Of a DNA stretch of 62,140 nucleotides, positions 1 through 7,637 are shown piece by piece. The first letter of the stretch is position 1. Each line of letters starts with the position of its first letter. Both the position numbers and the translations under genes were made by a program. This stretch comes from Ochrovirga pacifica (lineage in GTDB: Bacteria > Bacteroidota > Bacteroidia > Flavobacteriales > Flavobacteriaceae). The stretch spans positions 1 through 62,140 of the forward strand of contig NZ_AFPK01000070.1 of NCBI RefSeq assembly GCF_000220525.1, written 5' to 3'. The notes beneath the pieces were generated by a model. That model was not told where the DNA came from. It saw only the letters and a list, made by a program, of their open reading frames with translations, and ran no database searches.

Positions 1-42
1 AATCCAGATGGCTTTTTTTTAGTATATCTTTTCCTAGAAGAA

Positions 43-1125
43 TTACTTGCTAGTAACAATTTTTTCTTGTTTGTTAATTGACTCTTGGTGAATAGCTTTA
101 TAAACTGTTTTAATAAACTCTTCGCTCAATCCAGCTTCTGCACCAATCTTAGCCATGTTTTCTAAAATCTCTCCCCAACGAGCATCTTGCAATACTGATA
201 CATTTTGAGATTTTTTTACAGCTCCAATTTGCTCAGCAACATTCATACGTTCTGCTAAGGTCTGAATTAAGTGATTGTCAATAACATCGATTTCTGCACG
301 CAATCCTTTTAATTGATCTAATGCCTCTCCTTCTGCTTTAGGTTTGCGAACTCTTAAATCTCTCATAATCTCTACCAAACGAGCTGGAGTAATTTGTTGT
401 TTCGCATCAGACCAAGCATTGTCAGGATCAATATGAGTTTCAATCATCAATCCTTCAAAGTTTAAATCTAAAGCAATTTGAGAAATATCTTGAATTCCTT
501 CTCTATTTCCACAAATATGAGATGGGTCGTTAATAATTGGTAAATCTGGGTAACGACGTTTCAACTCGATAGGTAACTGCCATTGTGGTACGTTTCTAAA
601 CTTTGTTTTTTTGTAAGAAGAGAAACCTCTGTGAATTACTCCTAGATTTTTAATGTTAGATTTATACAAACGTTCTACACCTCCTAACCACAAAGCTAAG
701 TCTGGGTTAATTGGGTTTTTAATCAATACTATTTTATCTGTTCCTGCCAATGCATCAGCAACTTCTTGCACTGCAAATGGGTTTACTGCAGTTCTTGCTC
801 CTAACCATAACACGTCTACATCTGCTTCTAAAGCTAGTTTTACGTGTGCTACATTAGCAACCTCTACTGCAATTTTTAATCCTGTTTCTTTTCTTACTTT
901 TTGCAACCAAGGCAAAGCCAAAGCACCTACACCTTCAAAACCACCTGGTCTTGTTCTTGGCTTCCAAACTCCTGCTCTAAAAACAGTAACGTCTGTATCT
1001 TTTAATTCGTGAGCAATTTTTAATACTTGCTCTTCAGTCTCGGCACTACAAGGTCCTGCAATTACCAATGGATGATCTAATTTCATGTCATCCAACCACG
1101 TTCTAAATTCTTTTGTATTTTCCAT
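43..1125 (-). CDS. Bifunctional DAHP synthase / chorismate mutase (type II)
   Basis: This 360-residue enzyme would catalyse the first step of the shikimate pathway (PEP plus erythrose 4-phosphate to DAHP) and also convert chorismate to prephenate. The N-terminal DAHP synthase barrel shows VIAGPCSAE (21-29), KPRTRP (55-60), NDPSH (199-203) and IETH (228-231). A helical AroQ-type chorismate mutase follows at about 268-352, with the RAEIDVID motif at 276-283. The fused layout is known in Bacteroidota. It is the last gene of the pheA-aminotransferase-tyrA operon, 15 nt after tyrA, so it should be under the Phe attenuator upstream of pheA. The stop lies 42 nt from the window edge, so its terminator is not fully visible. 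Confidence 0.95.
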   Translation of the reverse strand: MENTKEFRTWLDDMKLDHPLVIAGPCSAETEEQVLKIAHELKDTDVTVFRAGVWKPRTRPGGFEGVGALALPWLQKVRKETGLKIAVEVANVAHVKLALEADVDVLWLGARTAVNPFAVQEVADALAGTDKIVLIKNPINPDLALWLGGVERLYKSNIKNLGVIHRGFSSYKKTKFRNVPQWQLPIELKRRYPDLPIINDPSHICGNREGIQDISQIALDLNFEGLMIETHIDPDNAWSDAKQQITPARLVEIMRDLRVRKPKAEGEALDQLKGLRAEIDVIDNHLIQTLAERMNVAEQIGAVKKSQNVSVLQDARWGEILENMAKIGAEAGLSEEFIKTVYKAIHQESINKQEKIVTSK

Positions 1126-1140
1126 CTTAGTAATTATATT

Positions 1141-1989
1141 CTATTTTTTAATTCCGTTTAATACTTCTTTTATATGGTTTGTCGCTTTCATTGTTTGCTT
1201 CAAACCTGTGCTATTCTCTTGCTCTATTAATGCTCTAAACTCAATTAAATTGTCTATATATTCATTTAACGAACTTAGAATATTCTCTTTATTTTCTATA
1301 AAAATAGGCGACCACATATGGGGTGAACTCTTTGCCAAACGAACAGTAGATTCAAAACCGGAACCTGCCATATCAAAGATATTCTTTTCGTCCTTTTCTA
1401 TTTCCAATACCGTTTTCCCTAGCATAAATGAACTGATATGAGATAGGTGCGATACATAGGCAATGTGCTTGTCATGTTCTTTGCTATTCATAAAAATGGT
1501 TCTCATCTTTAAGGTATTAAATATTTCTACTACTGTTGCTACAGCATACGGACTGCTTCGTTCCTTGTCACAAATGATGTTTACCTTGTCATCAAATAGA
1601 TGATAGATAGCAGCCTCTGGTCCAGAATATTCAGTACCGGCTATGGGATGAACGGCGACAAAATTAGTCCTTTTTTCGTGATATTCAACAGTTTTACACA
1701 GTTTCTCTTTGGTTGAACCCATATCAAACACAATGGCTTCTTCTTTTACCAAATCTAACACTTGTACAGCTAGTTGCGGTAGGTAATTTACGGGTACCGC
1801 GAGTACTACCACATCACTTGTAGTAATTTTATCTAGTGTTATTACCGTATCTACAATGCCTAGCTCTAGTGCTTTTTGGGCATGTTGTGGGTTGTTGTCT
1901 ATACCTTGCACAGTATAATTTAACCTTTTCTTAAGCTCTAGGGCAAAAGACCCCCCTATCAATCCTAATCCTATGACGGTTACTACCAT
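1141..1989 (-). CDS. tyrA: Prephenate dehydrogenase
   Basis: The enzyme oxidatively decarboxylates prephenate to 4-hydroxyphenylpyruvate for tyrosine synthesis. The 282 residues begin with a Rossmann nucleotide-binding motif, VIGLGLIGGS (GxGxxG at 7-12). They also carry HPIAGTEYSG from residue 114, the conserved substrate/catalytic histidine segment of the family. No chorismate mutase or ACT domain is fused; the mutase is on the downstream DAHP synthase. It lies third in the aromatic operon. A 97-nt gap separates it from the upstream aminotransferase gene and contains a short tandem repeat. Confidence 0.93.
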   Translation of the reverse strand: MVVTVIGLGLIGGSFALELKKRLNYTVQGIDNNPQHAQKALELGIVDTVITLDKITTSDVVVLAVPVNYLPQLAVQVLDLVKEEAIVFDMGSTKEKLCKTVEYHEKRTNFVAVHPIAGTEYSGPEAAIYHLFDDKVNIICDKERSSPYAVATVVEIFNTLKMRTIFMNSKEHDKHIAYVSHLSHISSFMLGKTVLEIEKDEKNIFDMAGSGFESTVRLAKSSPHMWSPIFIENKENILSSLNEYIDNLIEFRALIEQENSTGLKQTMKATNHIKEVLNGIKK

Positions 1990-2020
1990 GTTTTTTTACT
2001 CCTTATTTCTTCCTGTTTTG

Positions 2021-2064
2021 ATACACTATCCATACTTTATCCATACACTATCTATGCTTTATCT
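2021..2064. repeat. Short 11-bp tandem repeat between two operon genes
   Basis: Four consecutive 11-bp units are visible (atacactatcc, atactttatcc, atacactatct, atgctttatct). Alternate units are most alike, which suggests a 22-bp doublet was duplicated. They fill half of the gap between the aminotransferase and tyrA. No promoter or hairpin was recognised in them. Confidence 0.7.
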
Positions 2065-2086
2065 GTATGTGGGTATCGGGATGATT

Positions 2087-3235
2087 TTATTGTACTCTTG
2101 CCAATACTTTTTTTAATTCGGTTTGCGAAACACACAACGATAGTCTGATGTATCCTTCTCCATTGCTTCCAAAAACGGTTCCTGGAGTTACAAATACATT
2201 TTTGTTGTACAGCAAATTATCTGTCATTTGTTCCGAGGTTGTGTTTTCTGGAATTTTAGCCCATACAAACATTCCCACGTGTGTTGGATTGTAGCTGCAA
2301 TTTAAGGCTTCTACAATTTGATAGACCAATGCTCTTCGTTCTTGGTACTCTTTGTTAATGCTATCAAACCAATTGCTAGTAGCTTGTAAGGCTTCTACCG
2401 CTCCTTTTTGAATGCCGTAAAACATTCCTGAATCCATATTGCTTTTTACTTTTAAAATTTCTTTTAAATAGGCTTGTCCTCCTACAAACATTCCCACTCT
2501 CCATCCTGCCATGTTAAAACTTTTGCTCAACGAATTCAATTCTAAGGCTACTTCTTTTGCCCCCTTGTAATTTAAAATACTTGCTGGCTGATTGTTGAGA
2601 ATAAAACTGTAAGGATTGTCGTTTACCAACAATATCTGGTGCTTTTTTGCAAATGCAATCAACGCAGGGTATAATGTCTCTGATGCCAAAGCTCCTGTGG
2701 GCATGTGCGGGTAATTGATCCACATGATTTTTACTTTGGACATTTCTTGTTTTTCTAACGCTTGTAAATTGGGTAACCAATCGTTGTCTGCAACTAAATC
2801 ATAGTATTTTGGAACAGCTCCTACCAACTTGGTTACCGATGCATACGTAGGATATCCTGGATTAGGAATCAATACCTCATCACCCGGATTTAAAAAGGCC
2901 ATGGATACGTGCATGATCCCCTCTTTAGATCCCATTAAAGGCAGAATTTCGGTATGAGGATCTAGGTTTACCTGAAAGTGATTTTGATAAAACTCTCCCA
3001 TGGCTTTTCTCAGTTCGGGAATTCCCTGATAACCTTTGTAAGCATGAGCCATCGGTTCTTCCATGGCTTGTGTTAGCGTTTGTTTTACCTTTGCCGGAGG
3101 GACCAAATCTGGGCTTCCAATTCCCAAACTGATGATTGGTTTTCCTTGTGCTTTTAGGCTGGCTACTTCTCTTAATTTTTTTGAAAAGTAGTATTCTTTT
3201 ACTTCTGATAACCTATTGGCTGTTGCAACAATCAT
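2087..3235 (-). CDS. PLP-dependent aminotransferase (class I/II), probably aromatic
   Basis: A 382-residue fold-type I aminotransferase. The PLP lysine is K238 in SLSKSFNMAGWR, preceded by NYPHMPTG (about 174-181, the NPxNPTG equivalent) and NDNPYS (205-210). The family includes aspartate, aromatic and LL-diaminopimelate aminotransferases, and sequence alone does not settle specificity. Its place between pheA and tyrA implies transamination of phenylpyruvate and 4-hydroxyphenylpyruvate to Phe and Tyr. The start ATG overlaps the pheA stop by one base (TAATG), so the two genes are translationally coupled. Confidence 0.9.
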   Translation of the reverse strand: MIVATANRLSEVKEYYFSKKLREVASLKAQGKPIISLGIGSPDLVPPAKVKQTLTQAMEEPMAHAYKGYQGIPELRKAMGEFYQNHFQVNLDPHTEILPLMGSKEGIMHVSMAFLNPGDEVLIPNPGYPTYASVTKLVGAVPKYYDLVADNDWLPNLQALEKQEMSKVKIMWINYPHMPTGALASETLYPALIAFAKKHQILLVNDNPYSFILNNQPASILNYKGAKEVALELNSLSKSFNMAGWRVGMFVGGQAYLKEILKVKSNMDSGMFYGIQKGAVEALQATSNWFDSINKEYQERRALVYQIVEALNCSYNPTHVGMFVWAKIPENTTSEQMTDNLLYNKNVFVTPGTVFGSNGEGYIRLSLCVSQTELKKVLARVQ

Positions 3236-4050
3236 TACTTTTTATCTTTATATTCTCCTAATATTTTTAAACTCGACACTTTGCTATTTATGTCTTGCAA
3301 AGCGTTTTTGTATTCTTGATAATCGTCAAAGACTAAGTCGGCAAAAAATGCATATTCCCAAGGCCTGTCTATAATAGGTAAAGATTGAATTTTGGACAGG
3401 TTTACTTGGTGTTTTGCCAATAAGACCAATACTTCACCTAAGGATCCGCTTTGGTGTTTTAACACAAACTTTAACGATGCTTTGGTGGCCGTAAGATTGC
3501 TATGACCTTCTTTTTTTTGTACAATTACAAAACGGGTGAAATTCTTCTTAATGGTCTGTATTTCGGTAGCCAATACTTCTAGTTCATAAATTTCTGCTGC
3601 CTTTGCACTGGCAATAGCTCCTGTCTTTTTTAGTCCTTGTTCATGTATTCTTTTGGCAACCTCGGCAGTATCTGCATCCTCTATCAGTTTGATGTGTGGG
3701 TAATCTTTAAAAAAACTACGACACTGCAATAAGGCCATTGGGTGCGAGTATACTTTTTTAATTTGACTAATGTCTTGCCCTGGCCATGCCATCAAGTTGT
3801 GATTGATCCCCAAATAATATTCTCCTACAATTTTTAACTCCGATTCGTCTATCAATGCATAGTTGGGCAATATGGCTCCTGCAATAGAGTTTTCTATGGC
3901 CATTACCGCATAGTCTGCCTTGTTTTGCACCACCAACTCTGGCATTTCTGTAAACGTCATGCACTCTATAAGGTCAATTTCTGAGTGGAAATAACTTTCT
4001 GCTACTTGATGGTGATAGGATCCTTTGATTCCTTGAATTGCTATCTTCAT
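3235..4050 (-). CDS. pheA: Prephenate dehydratase with C-terminal ACT domain
   Basis: The enzyme converts prephenate to phenylpyruvate. The protein begins MKIAIQGIKGSYHHQVAESYF, the usual start of the catalytic domain. It has the NFTRFVIV motif (TRF, active site) at the domain end, then an ACT regulatory domain (LKFVLKHQSGSLGEVLVLL and following) that normally binds Phe for feedback inhibition. I chose the ATG at 4050, giving 271 aa; an in-frame TTG five codons upstream would start inside the terminator tail. It is the first structural gene of the operon, 14 nt after an attenuator hairpin, so expression should respond to Phe-tRNA charging as well as allostery. Confidence 0.94.
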   Translation of the reverse strand: MKIAIQGIKGSYHHQVAESYFHSEIDLIECMTFTEMPELVVQNKADYAVMAIENSIAGAILPNYALIDESELKIVGEYYLGINHNLMAWPGQDISQIKKVYSHPMALLQCRSFFKDYPHIKLIEDADTAEVAKRIHEQGLKKTGAIASAKAAEIYELEVLATEIQTIKKNFTRFVIVQKKEGHSNLTATKASLKFVLKHQSGSLGEVLVLLAKHQVNLSKIQSLPIIDRPWEYAFFADLVFDDYQEYKNALQDINSKVSSLKILGEYKDKK

Positions 4051-4063
4051 TTGATTCTGATGC

Positions 4064-4097
4064 AAAAAAAAAGTCTCGATACAATCGAGACTTTTTT
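4064..4097 (-). terminator. Attenuator (intrinsic terminator) before pheA
   Basis: On the minus strand AAGTCTCGAT, a 3-nt loop (TGT) and ATCGAGACTT form a perfect 10-bp stem, extended by A-T pairs and followed by a run of seven or more T. It ends about 14 nt before the pheA ATG and lies just after a Phe-rich leader ORF. The terminator 5' arm AAAAGTCTC (4087-4095) can instead pair with GGGACTTTT (4127-4135) at the end of the leader ORF, giving nine pairs including one G-U. That would be an antiterminator. Confidence 0.85.
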
Positions 4098-4116
4098 ATG
4101 CTTTTTTTATTTGGTA

Positions 4117-4194
4117 TTAACACATTAAAAGTCCCTCCTTCTTGCTAAAGAAGAAAAAGAAGAAATAAAATCCAAATGCGTTAATTGTTTTCAT
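4117..4194 (-). CDS. Phe operon leader peptide (25 aa)
   Basis: A small ORF starts with ATG at 4194 and ends with TAA at 4117. It encodes 25 residues: MKTINAFGFYFFFFFF followed by SKKEGLLMC. Phe occurs at positions 7, 9 and 11-16, eight in all, with one Tyr at 10. This is the composition expected of a pheL-type attenuation leader. It begins about 10 nt after the expected transcription start of a well-matched promoter and is followed by mutually exclusive antiterminator and terminator pairings. A ribosome stalled on the Phe run would leave 4127-4135 free to block the terminator. A ribosome that finishes would cover it. Confidence 0.85.
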   Translation of the reverse strand: MKTINAFGFYFFFFFFSKKEGLLMC

Positions 4195-4211
4195 ATTCTG
4201 TGTTCTGGTGA

Positions 4212-4242
4212 CAAATGTATGAAATCTATTTGTTTGTACAAA
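4212..4242 (-). promoter_or_regulatory. Bacteroidota-type promoter of the phe/tyr operon
   Basis: On the minus strand TTTG (4239-4242), exactly 19 nt, then TACATTTG (4212-4219) matches the Bacteroidota sigma consensus TTTG-N19-TAnnTTTG without mismatch. Transcription should start near 4205, leaving a short 5' end before the leader peptide ATG at 4194. Confidence 0.8.
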
Positions 4243-4253
4243 TTTTTTTTTTA

Positions 4254-4610
4254 GATCGATGGTCGGTTTTCGATGTTCGATTGTCGATGATCGGTGATCG
4301 ATTGTCGATGTTCGATGTTCGATTGTCGATGTTCGGGGGACGATGTTCGGTGATCGGTAATCGATGATCGGTGATCGATTGTCGATGTTCGATGTTCGAT
4401 TGTCGATGTTCGGGGGACGATGTTCGGTGATCGGTAATCGATGATCGGTGGTCGATTTTCGGGGGACGATATTCGATGTTCGATTGTCGATGTTCGGGGG
4501 ACGATATTCGATGTTCGAGATTCGATATTCGATGGTCGATGTTCGGTGATCGATGGTCGATGGGCGGTGATCGATGGTCGGTGATCGATGTTCGATGGTC
4601 GATGGTCGGT
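4254..4610 (+). repeat. Heptanucleotide array 1 (about 51 units)
   Basis: A TCG core recurs about every 7 bp (units such as ttcgatg, gtcgatg, atcggtg, ttcgggg). The dialect here is rich in atcggtg units. A block of 77 bp (11 units) starting at 4284 is repeated in tandem at 4361, with a partial third copy at 4438. The array begins 11 bp upstream of the phe promoter and contains no gene. The rest of the gap, 4611-4727, holds nothing I can recognise. Confidence 0.95.
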
Positions 4611-4727
4611 TTTTGAAGTTTAAGAATATTGAAAATTAAATCTCCTCCATTAACTATCTATACACAGGATACATGTAGGCTTGATCAACGTTATGTGTCT
4701 GATACTTTTTTATTGAATCTATAACAT

Positions 4728-4757
4728 AAAAAAACTCCTTGATTTCTCAAGGAGTTT
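4728..4757 (-). terminator. Intrinsic terminator after tRNA-Thr
   Basis: On the minus strand AAACTCCTTGA, a short loop and TCAAGGAGTTT, followed by seven T, form a strong hairpin just 2 nt after the tRNA-Thr 3' end. Confidence 0.85.
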
Positions 4758-4759
4758 TG

Positions 4760-4833
4760 AGCCGATAATAGGACTCGAACCTACGACCTGCTGATTACAA
4801 ATCAGCTGCTCTAGCCAGCTGAGCTATATCGGC
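4760..4833 (-). tRNA. tRNA-Thr (anticodon TGT)
   Basis: The acceptor stem GCCGATA/TATCGGC closes the cloverleaf. The anticodon stem GCTGA/TCAGC holds the loop TTTGTAA, giving anticodon TGT. The T-loop is TTCGAGT. It is 74 nt, with no encoded CCA. It sits between heptanucleotide arrays 1 and 2 and has its own promoter and terminator. Confidence 0.97.
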
Positions 4834-4843
4834 ATAGCGGGTG

Positions 4844-4874
4844 CAAATATAGTTTCTTTTTGTAATCTGACAAT
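4844..4874 (-). promoter_or_regulatory. Promoter of tRNA-Thr
   Basis: The minus strand has ATTG, 19 nt, then TATATTTG, which fits the Bacteroidota consensus with one mismatch in the -33 box. The -7 box is followed by CACCCGCTA, a string also found after the -7 box of the tRNA-Val genes and, slightly changed, the tRNA-Ser gene. Confidence 0.7.
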
Positions 4875-4892
4875 GTTTTTTTTATTTTTTTA

Positions 4893-5173
4893 TTCGATGT
4901 TCGATGTTCGATGTTCGATGGTCGATGGTCGATGGTCGAGGGTCGGTTTTCGGTTTTCGATTTTCGATTTTCAATGTTCGATGTTCGATGGTCGGATGGT
5001 CGATGGTCGAGGGTCGGTTTTCGGTTTTCGATGTTCGATTTTCAATGTTCGAGGGTCGATGTTCGGGGGTCGATGGTCGATGGTCGATGGTCGAGGGTCG
5101 GTTTTCGGTTTTCGATGTTCGATTTTCAATGTTCGAGGGTCGATGTTCGGGGGTCGATGTTCGGGGGACGGTG
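4893..5173 (+). repeat. Heptanucleotide array 2 (about 40 units)
   Basis: Same 7-bp family as array 1 and in the same orientation, but with a different dialect (gtcgatg, gtcgagg, ttttcgg, ttcgggg). A block containing gagggtcggttttcgg recurs after 84 bp (12 units), and an earlier copy is offset by 71 bp because of one extra base. It lies just beyond the terminator of the first wzc gene. Because 7 is not a multiple of 3, all three plus frames stay open and encode the same heptapeptide repeat; I do not regard these as genes. Confidence 0.95.
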
Positions 5174-5208
5174 ATTGTTAAATGTTTTTAAAGGTATACA
5201 TGGCAAAT

Positions 5209-5240
5209 AAAAAAAGACTGCTTGAAGGCAGTCTTTTTTT
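5209..5240 (-). terminator. Terminator of polysaccharide module A
   Basis: AAAAAAAGACTGC, a short loop and GCAGTCTTTTTTT form a symmetrical hairpin with T runs on both strands, three nt after the wzc stop. It would end the long module A transcript before array 2. Confidence 0.85.
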
Positions 5241-5242
5241 AT

Positions 5243-7627
5243 TTAACGCTTTAGGAAGTGATACCACTTTTTCTTCTTCTTTTCGTCGTCAAAGGTGTAT
5301 CCGTAAGTATATCCGTATTCGTATTTATAACCGTAGCCATATCCATAGCCTTTTCTGGCTTCTACTCCATTTACCACATATCCTACATTGTTTAGTTTTT
5401 TCTCATCGATTAGCCTTTTAGAATACTCTACAATATTCTTTTCTGTATGATTAGCTCTCGTTACATAAATCGTAGTATCAGCTAATCTACCAAATATCAA
5501 GGTATCACTTACCAACAGCGTTGGTGCTGTGTCGATTACAATATAGTCATAGTGCTTTTTTAAGTAGCTTAGCAACTCTTCAAAGCGCTGATTTGACAAC
5601 AAACTTGTAGGATTTGGAGGTATAGCCCCCGCGAACAAAATATCTAAATTCGTCCTCTCCTCATCTTGATATATATCTAAATCCGTAAATTCTAATTGAG
5701 GCCTGTGCAAATAACTAGACAATCCTGTTTTTACATTTTCAACTCCTTGATTTTTGTGTAGTTGAGGGTTTCTTAAATCAGCTCCAACCAAAATCACTTT
5801 GTTGTTATAGTTTGCCAATTCTAATGCTAAATTATAGGACACTAAGGTTTTTCCCTCCCCTTTTATAGAAGAAGTTACCAGTAAGGTTTTGGCTTTTCCT
5901 TCTTGTTTGTTAGGCGTGATAAAGTTTAAATTGGTTAATAAGGTTCTAAACGCCTCTCTTAGCATACTTCTATCATCCGTACTTTTCGATTGGTTTTTTT
6001 GCAAATCTCGTACATAAGGAATGCTACTTAGAATAGGTACTCCTTTTGAGATTCGTTCTATATCTGACGAACTACTGATTTTAGTATCTAATAAAAATTT
6101 AACATATAAAGCTATTATCGGAATTATGATCCCAGCAAAGAAAGCCATCAAATATGTTTTCATTTTATTTGGAGCAATAGGTCCGCTTATGATCGCATAA
6201 TCAATTACTTTTACTTTTGATACTGTCACCGCAAAATTAATAGCAGATTCTTCACGCTTTTGTAATAATAGCAGATACAAACTTTCTTTTAAATTTTGTT
6301 GTCTTTCTATGTTTCTTAATACTTTCTCTTTTTCAGGTATGTTCTGAAAATAATTATTTGCTAACCCTTGAGAATTTTTAGCTCTTACTAAGCGTAATTC
6401 TAGCTGCTCTACATAGGCATTAATCGACAGCGTAATATTGTTTCTAATATCCTCTAGGTTTTTTGCCAGTACGTTTAAGTATGGGTTGTTTTCTCCTGCA
6501 CTTAACTTTAATTTATCGTATTCTAACAAACTTGTGTTGTATTCGTTTATTAGTTGATTTACAGTCTCACTATCTAAGCCTATATTGGAAGGGAGTAGTT
6601 GAAACGTTTTTTGGTTTTGTAAAGATTCTTTTAACATCCTTCCCAATTCTAGCTGTGTTTCCAACTGAAATAACTCTTCCTGTTTTACGGCATTTTTTTG
6701 CACTGCCAAACCTGCATCCGCCTCAAACATACTTAAACTATTCTCTTGCTTGTAGTCTTTCTTCTCTTTTTCAATCTCTTCCAATTCAGATACCAAATAC
6801 TTAAAGCGGTCGTCTACAAATTCTATTGTACGTTTGAATACTTTTTGTCTGTCTATGATTCCATCTTTTTCATAAACATCTACTAGGGTATTGATAATTC
6901 TTTTTGATTGCTCTCCATTTTGAGTTTGAACACTCAAATTTAACAAGTCACTGTCTTTACCCGCAGGAGCTATGTTTAGTTTGTTGATATAGTTTTTTGT
7001 TGCAGCACTTAAGGACTGAACAGATACTGTATAGGTTACATTAGAAAAATCCTTATCCTCTAGAATCTCTTGATTTTTTATAATTATAGGAAAATCAGGA
7101 TGACTTGCATGGTAATTGTATCCATGAGTTTGATATGTTTTCTCTGAATTCAGCTCTGTTAACAAATATCCTTTGCTATTTATTTCTAAACTGAAACGAA
7201 TTCCTTTTGTAATACTATCTAGAGGTAAGCTGTGTTTTACATGAAAAGGTGGCTTAAATACTTGACGCGTCACTAAATTCCCCTTTGCATAATAAGATAC
7301 GTTTAAACTAAGTTTTCTTACCACCTGTTCCACAACACGGTACGACTTGATTACAGCAATTTCATTGTCTAAGTTTACCTTTGACTTTCCTAGCAATCCT
7401 TTTAAATCTAGACTAAAACTAGGCGTTTCTTTATTATCCAGTATTTGAATCTTGGATGTTGCTTGGTATAAATTATTTTTTGATTTTAAATATGCAAAAG
7501 CCAAAGCCAACGTACATATTACCATTAAAATAAATAATGGCCAATATCTTAGGTACCTATAGACAAGCCCTTTGATGTCTACTTTTTCCTCTTGGAAGTC
7601 CATTTCAAAAAAATCCTTTTCTGTCAT
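5243..7627 (-). CDS. wzc: Wzc-like polysaccharide co-polymerase / tyrosine autokinase (module A)
   Basis: An inner-membrane protein of 794 residues that controls chain length and export together with Wza. It has an N-terminal Wzz domain with a membrane helix at about 29-50, a long coiled periplasmic region and a second helix at about 500-525. A cytoplasmic BY-kinase follows, with Walker A SSIKGEGKT (about 586-594), Walker A' ILVGADLRNP (from about 612) and Walker B YIVIDTAP (from about 695). The tail holds nine Tyr within about 20 residues (about 761-780), the expected autophosphorylation cluster, then a Lys-rich end. It lies 10 nt after wza as the last gene of module A. A paralogue is at 26158-28527. 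Confidence 0.95.
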   Translation of the reverse strand: MTEKDFFEMDFQEEKVDIKGLVYRYLRYWPLFILMVICTLALAFAYLKSKNNLYQATSKIQILDNKETPSFSLDLKGLLGKSKVNLDNEIAVIKSYRVVEQVVRKLSLNVSYYAKGNLVTRQVFKPPFHVKHSLPLDSITKGIRFSLEINSKGYLLTELNSEKTYQTHGYNYHASHPDFPIIIKNQEILEDKDFSNVTYTVSVQSLSAATKNYINKLNIAPAGKDSDLLNLSVQTQNGEQSKRIINTLVDVYEKDGIIDRQKVFKRTIEFVDDRFKYLVSELEEIEKEKKDYKQENSLSMFEADAGLAVQKNAVKQEELFQLETQLELGRMLKESLQNQKTFQLLPSNIGLDSETVNQLINEYNTSLLEYDKLKLSAGENNPYLNVLAKNLEDIRNNITLSINAYVEQLELRLVRAKNSQGLANNYFQNIPEKEKVLRNIERQQNLKESLYLLLLQKREESAINFAVTVSKVKVIDYAIISGPIAPNKMKTYLMAFFAGIIIPIIALYVKFLLDTKISSSSDIERISKGVPILSSIPYVRDLQKNQSKSTDDRSMLREAFRTLLTNLNFITPNKQEGKAKTLLVTSSIKGEGKTLVSYNLALELANYNNKVILVGADLRNPQLHKNQGVENVKTGLSSYLHRPQLEFTDLDIYQDEERTNLDILFAGAIPPNPTSLLSNQRFEELLSYLKKHYDYIVIDTAPTLLVSDTLIFGRLADTTIYVTRANHTEKNIVEYSKRLIDEKKLNNVGYVVNGVEARKGYGYGYGYKYEYGYTYGYTFDDEKKKKKWYHFLKR

Positions 7628-7637
7628 CTCAATTTTC

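Noticed and set aside
653..1012. Plus-strand 119-codon frame opposite DAHP synthase, and similar antisense frames elsewhere
   Set aside because: They lie opposite strongly conserved enzymes and show no domain, start signal or codon pattern of their own.
4760..4833. Attachment site of an integrated element at tRNA-Thr
   Set aside because: No integrase gene and no second copy of the tRNA 3' end could be found by eye in the window.
4873..5191. Three overlapping plus-strand reading frames of 87-102 codons in array 2, with the repeating peptide MFDVRCS
   Set aside because: A 7-bp repeat without stops is open in all three frames and encodes the same heptapeptide in each. There is no independent coding signal or plausible start context.
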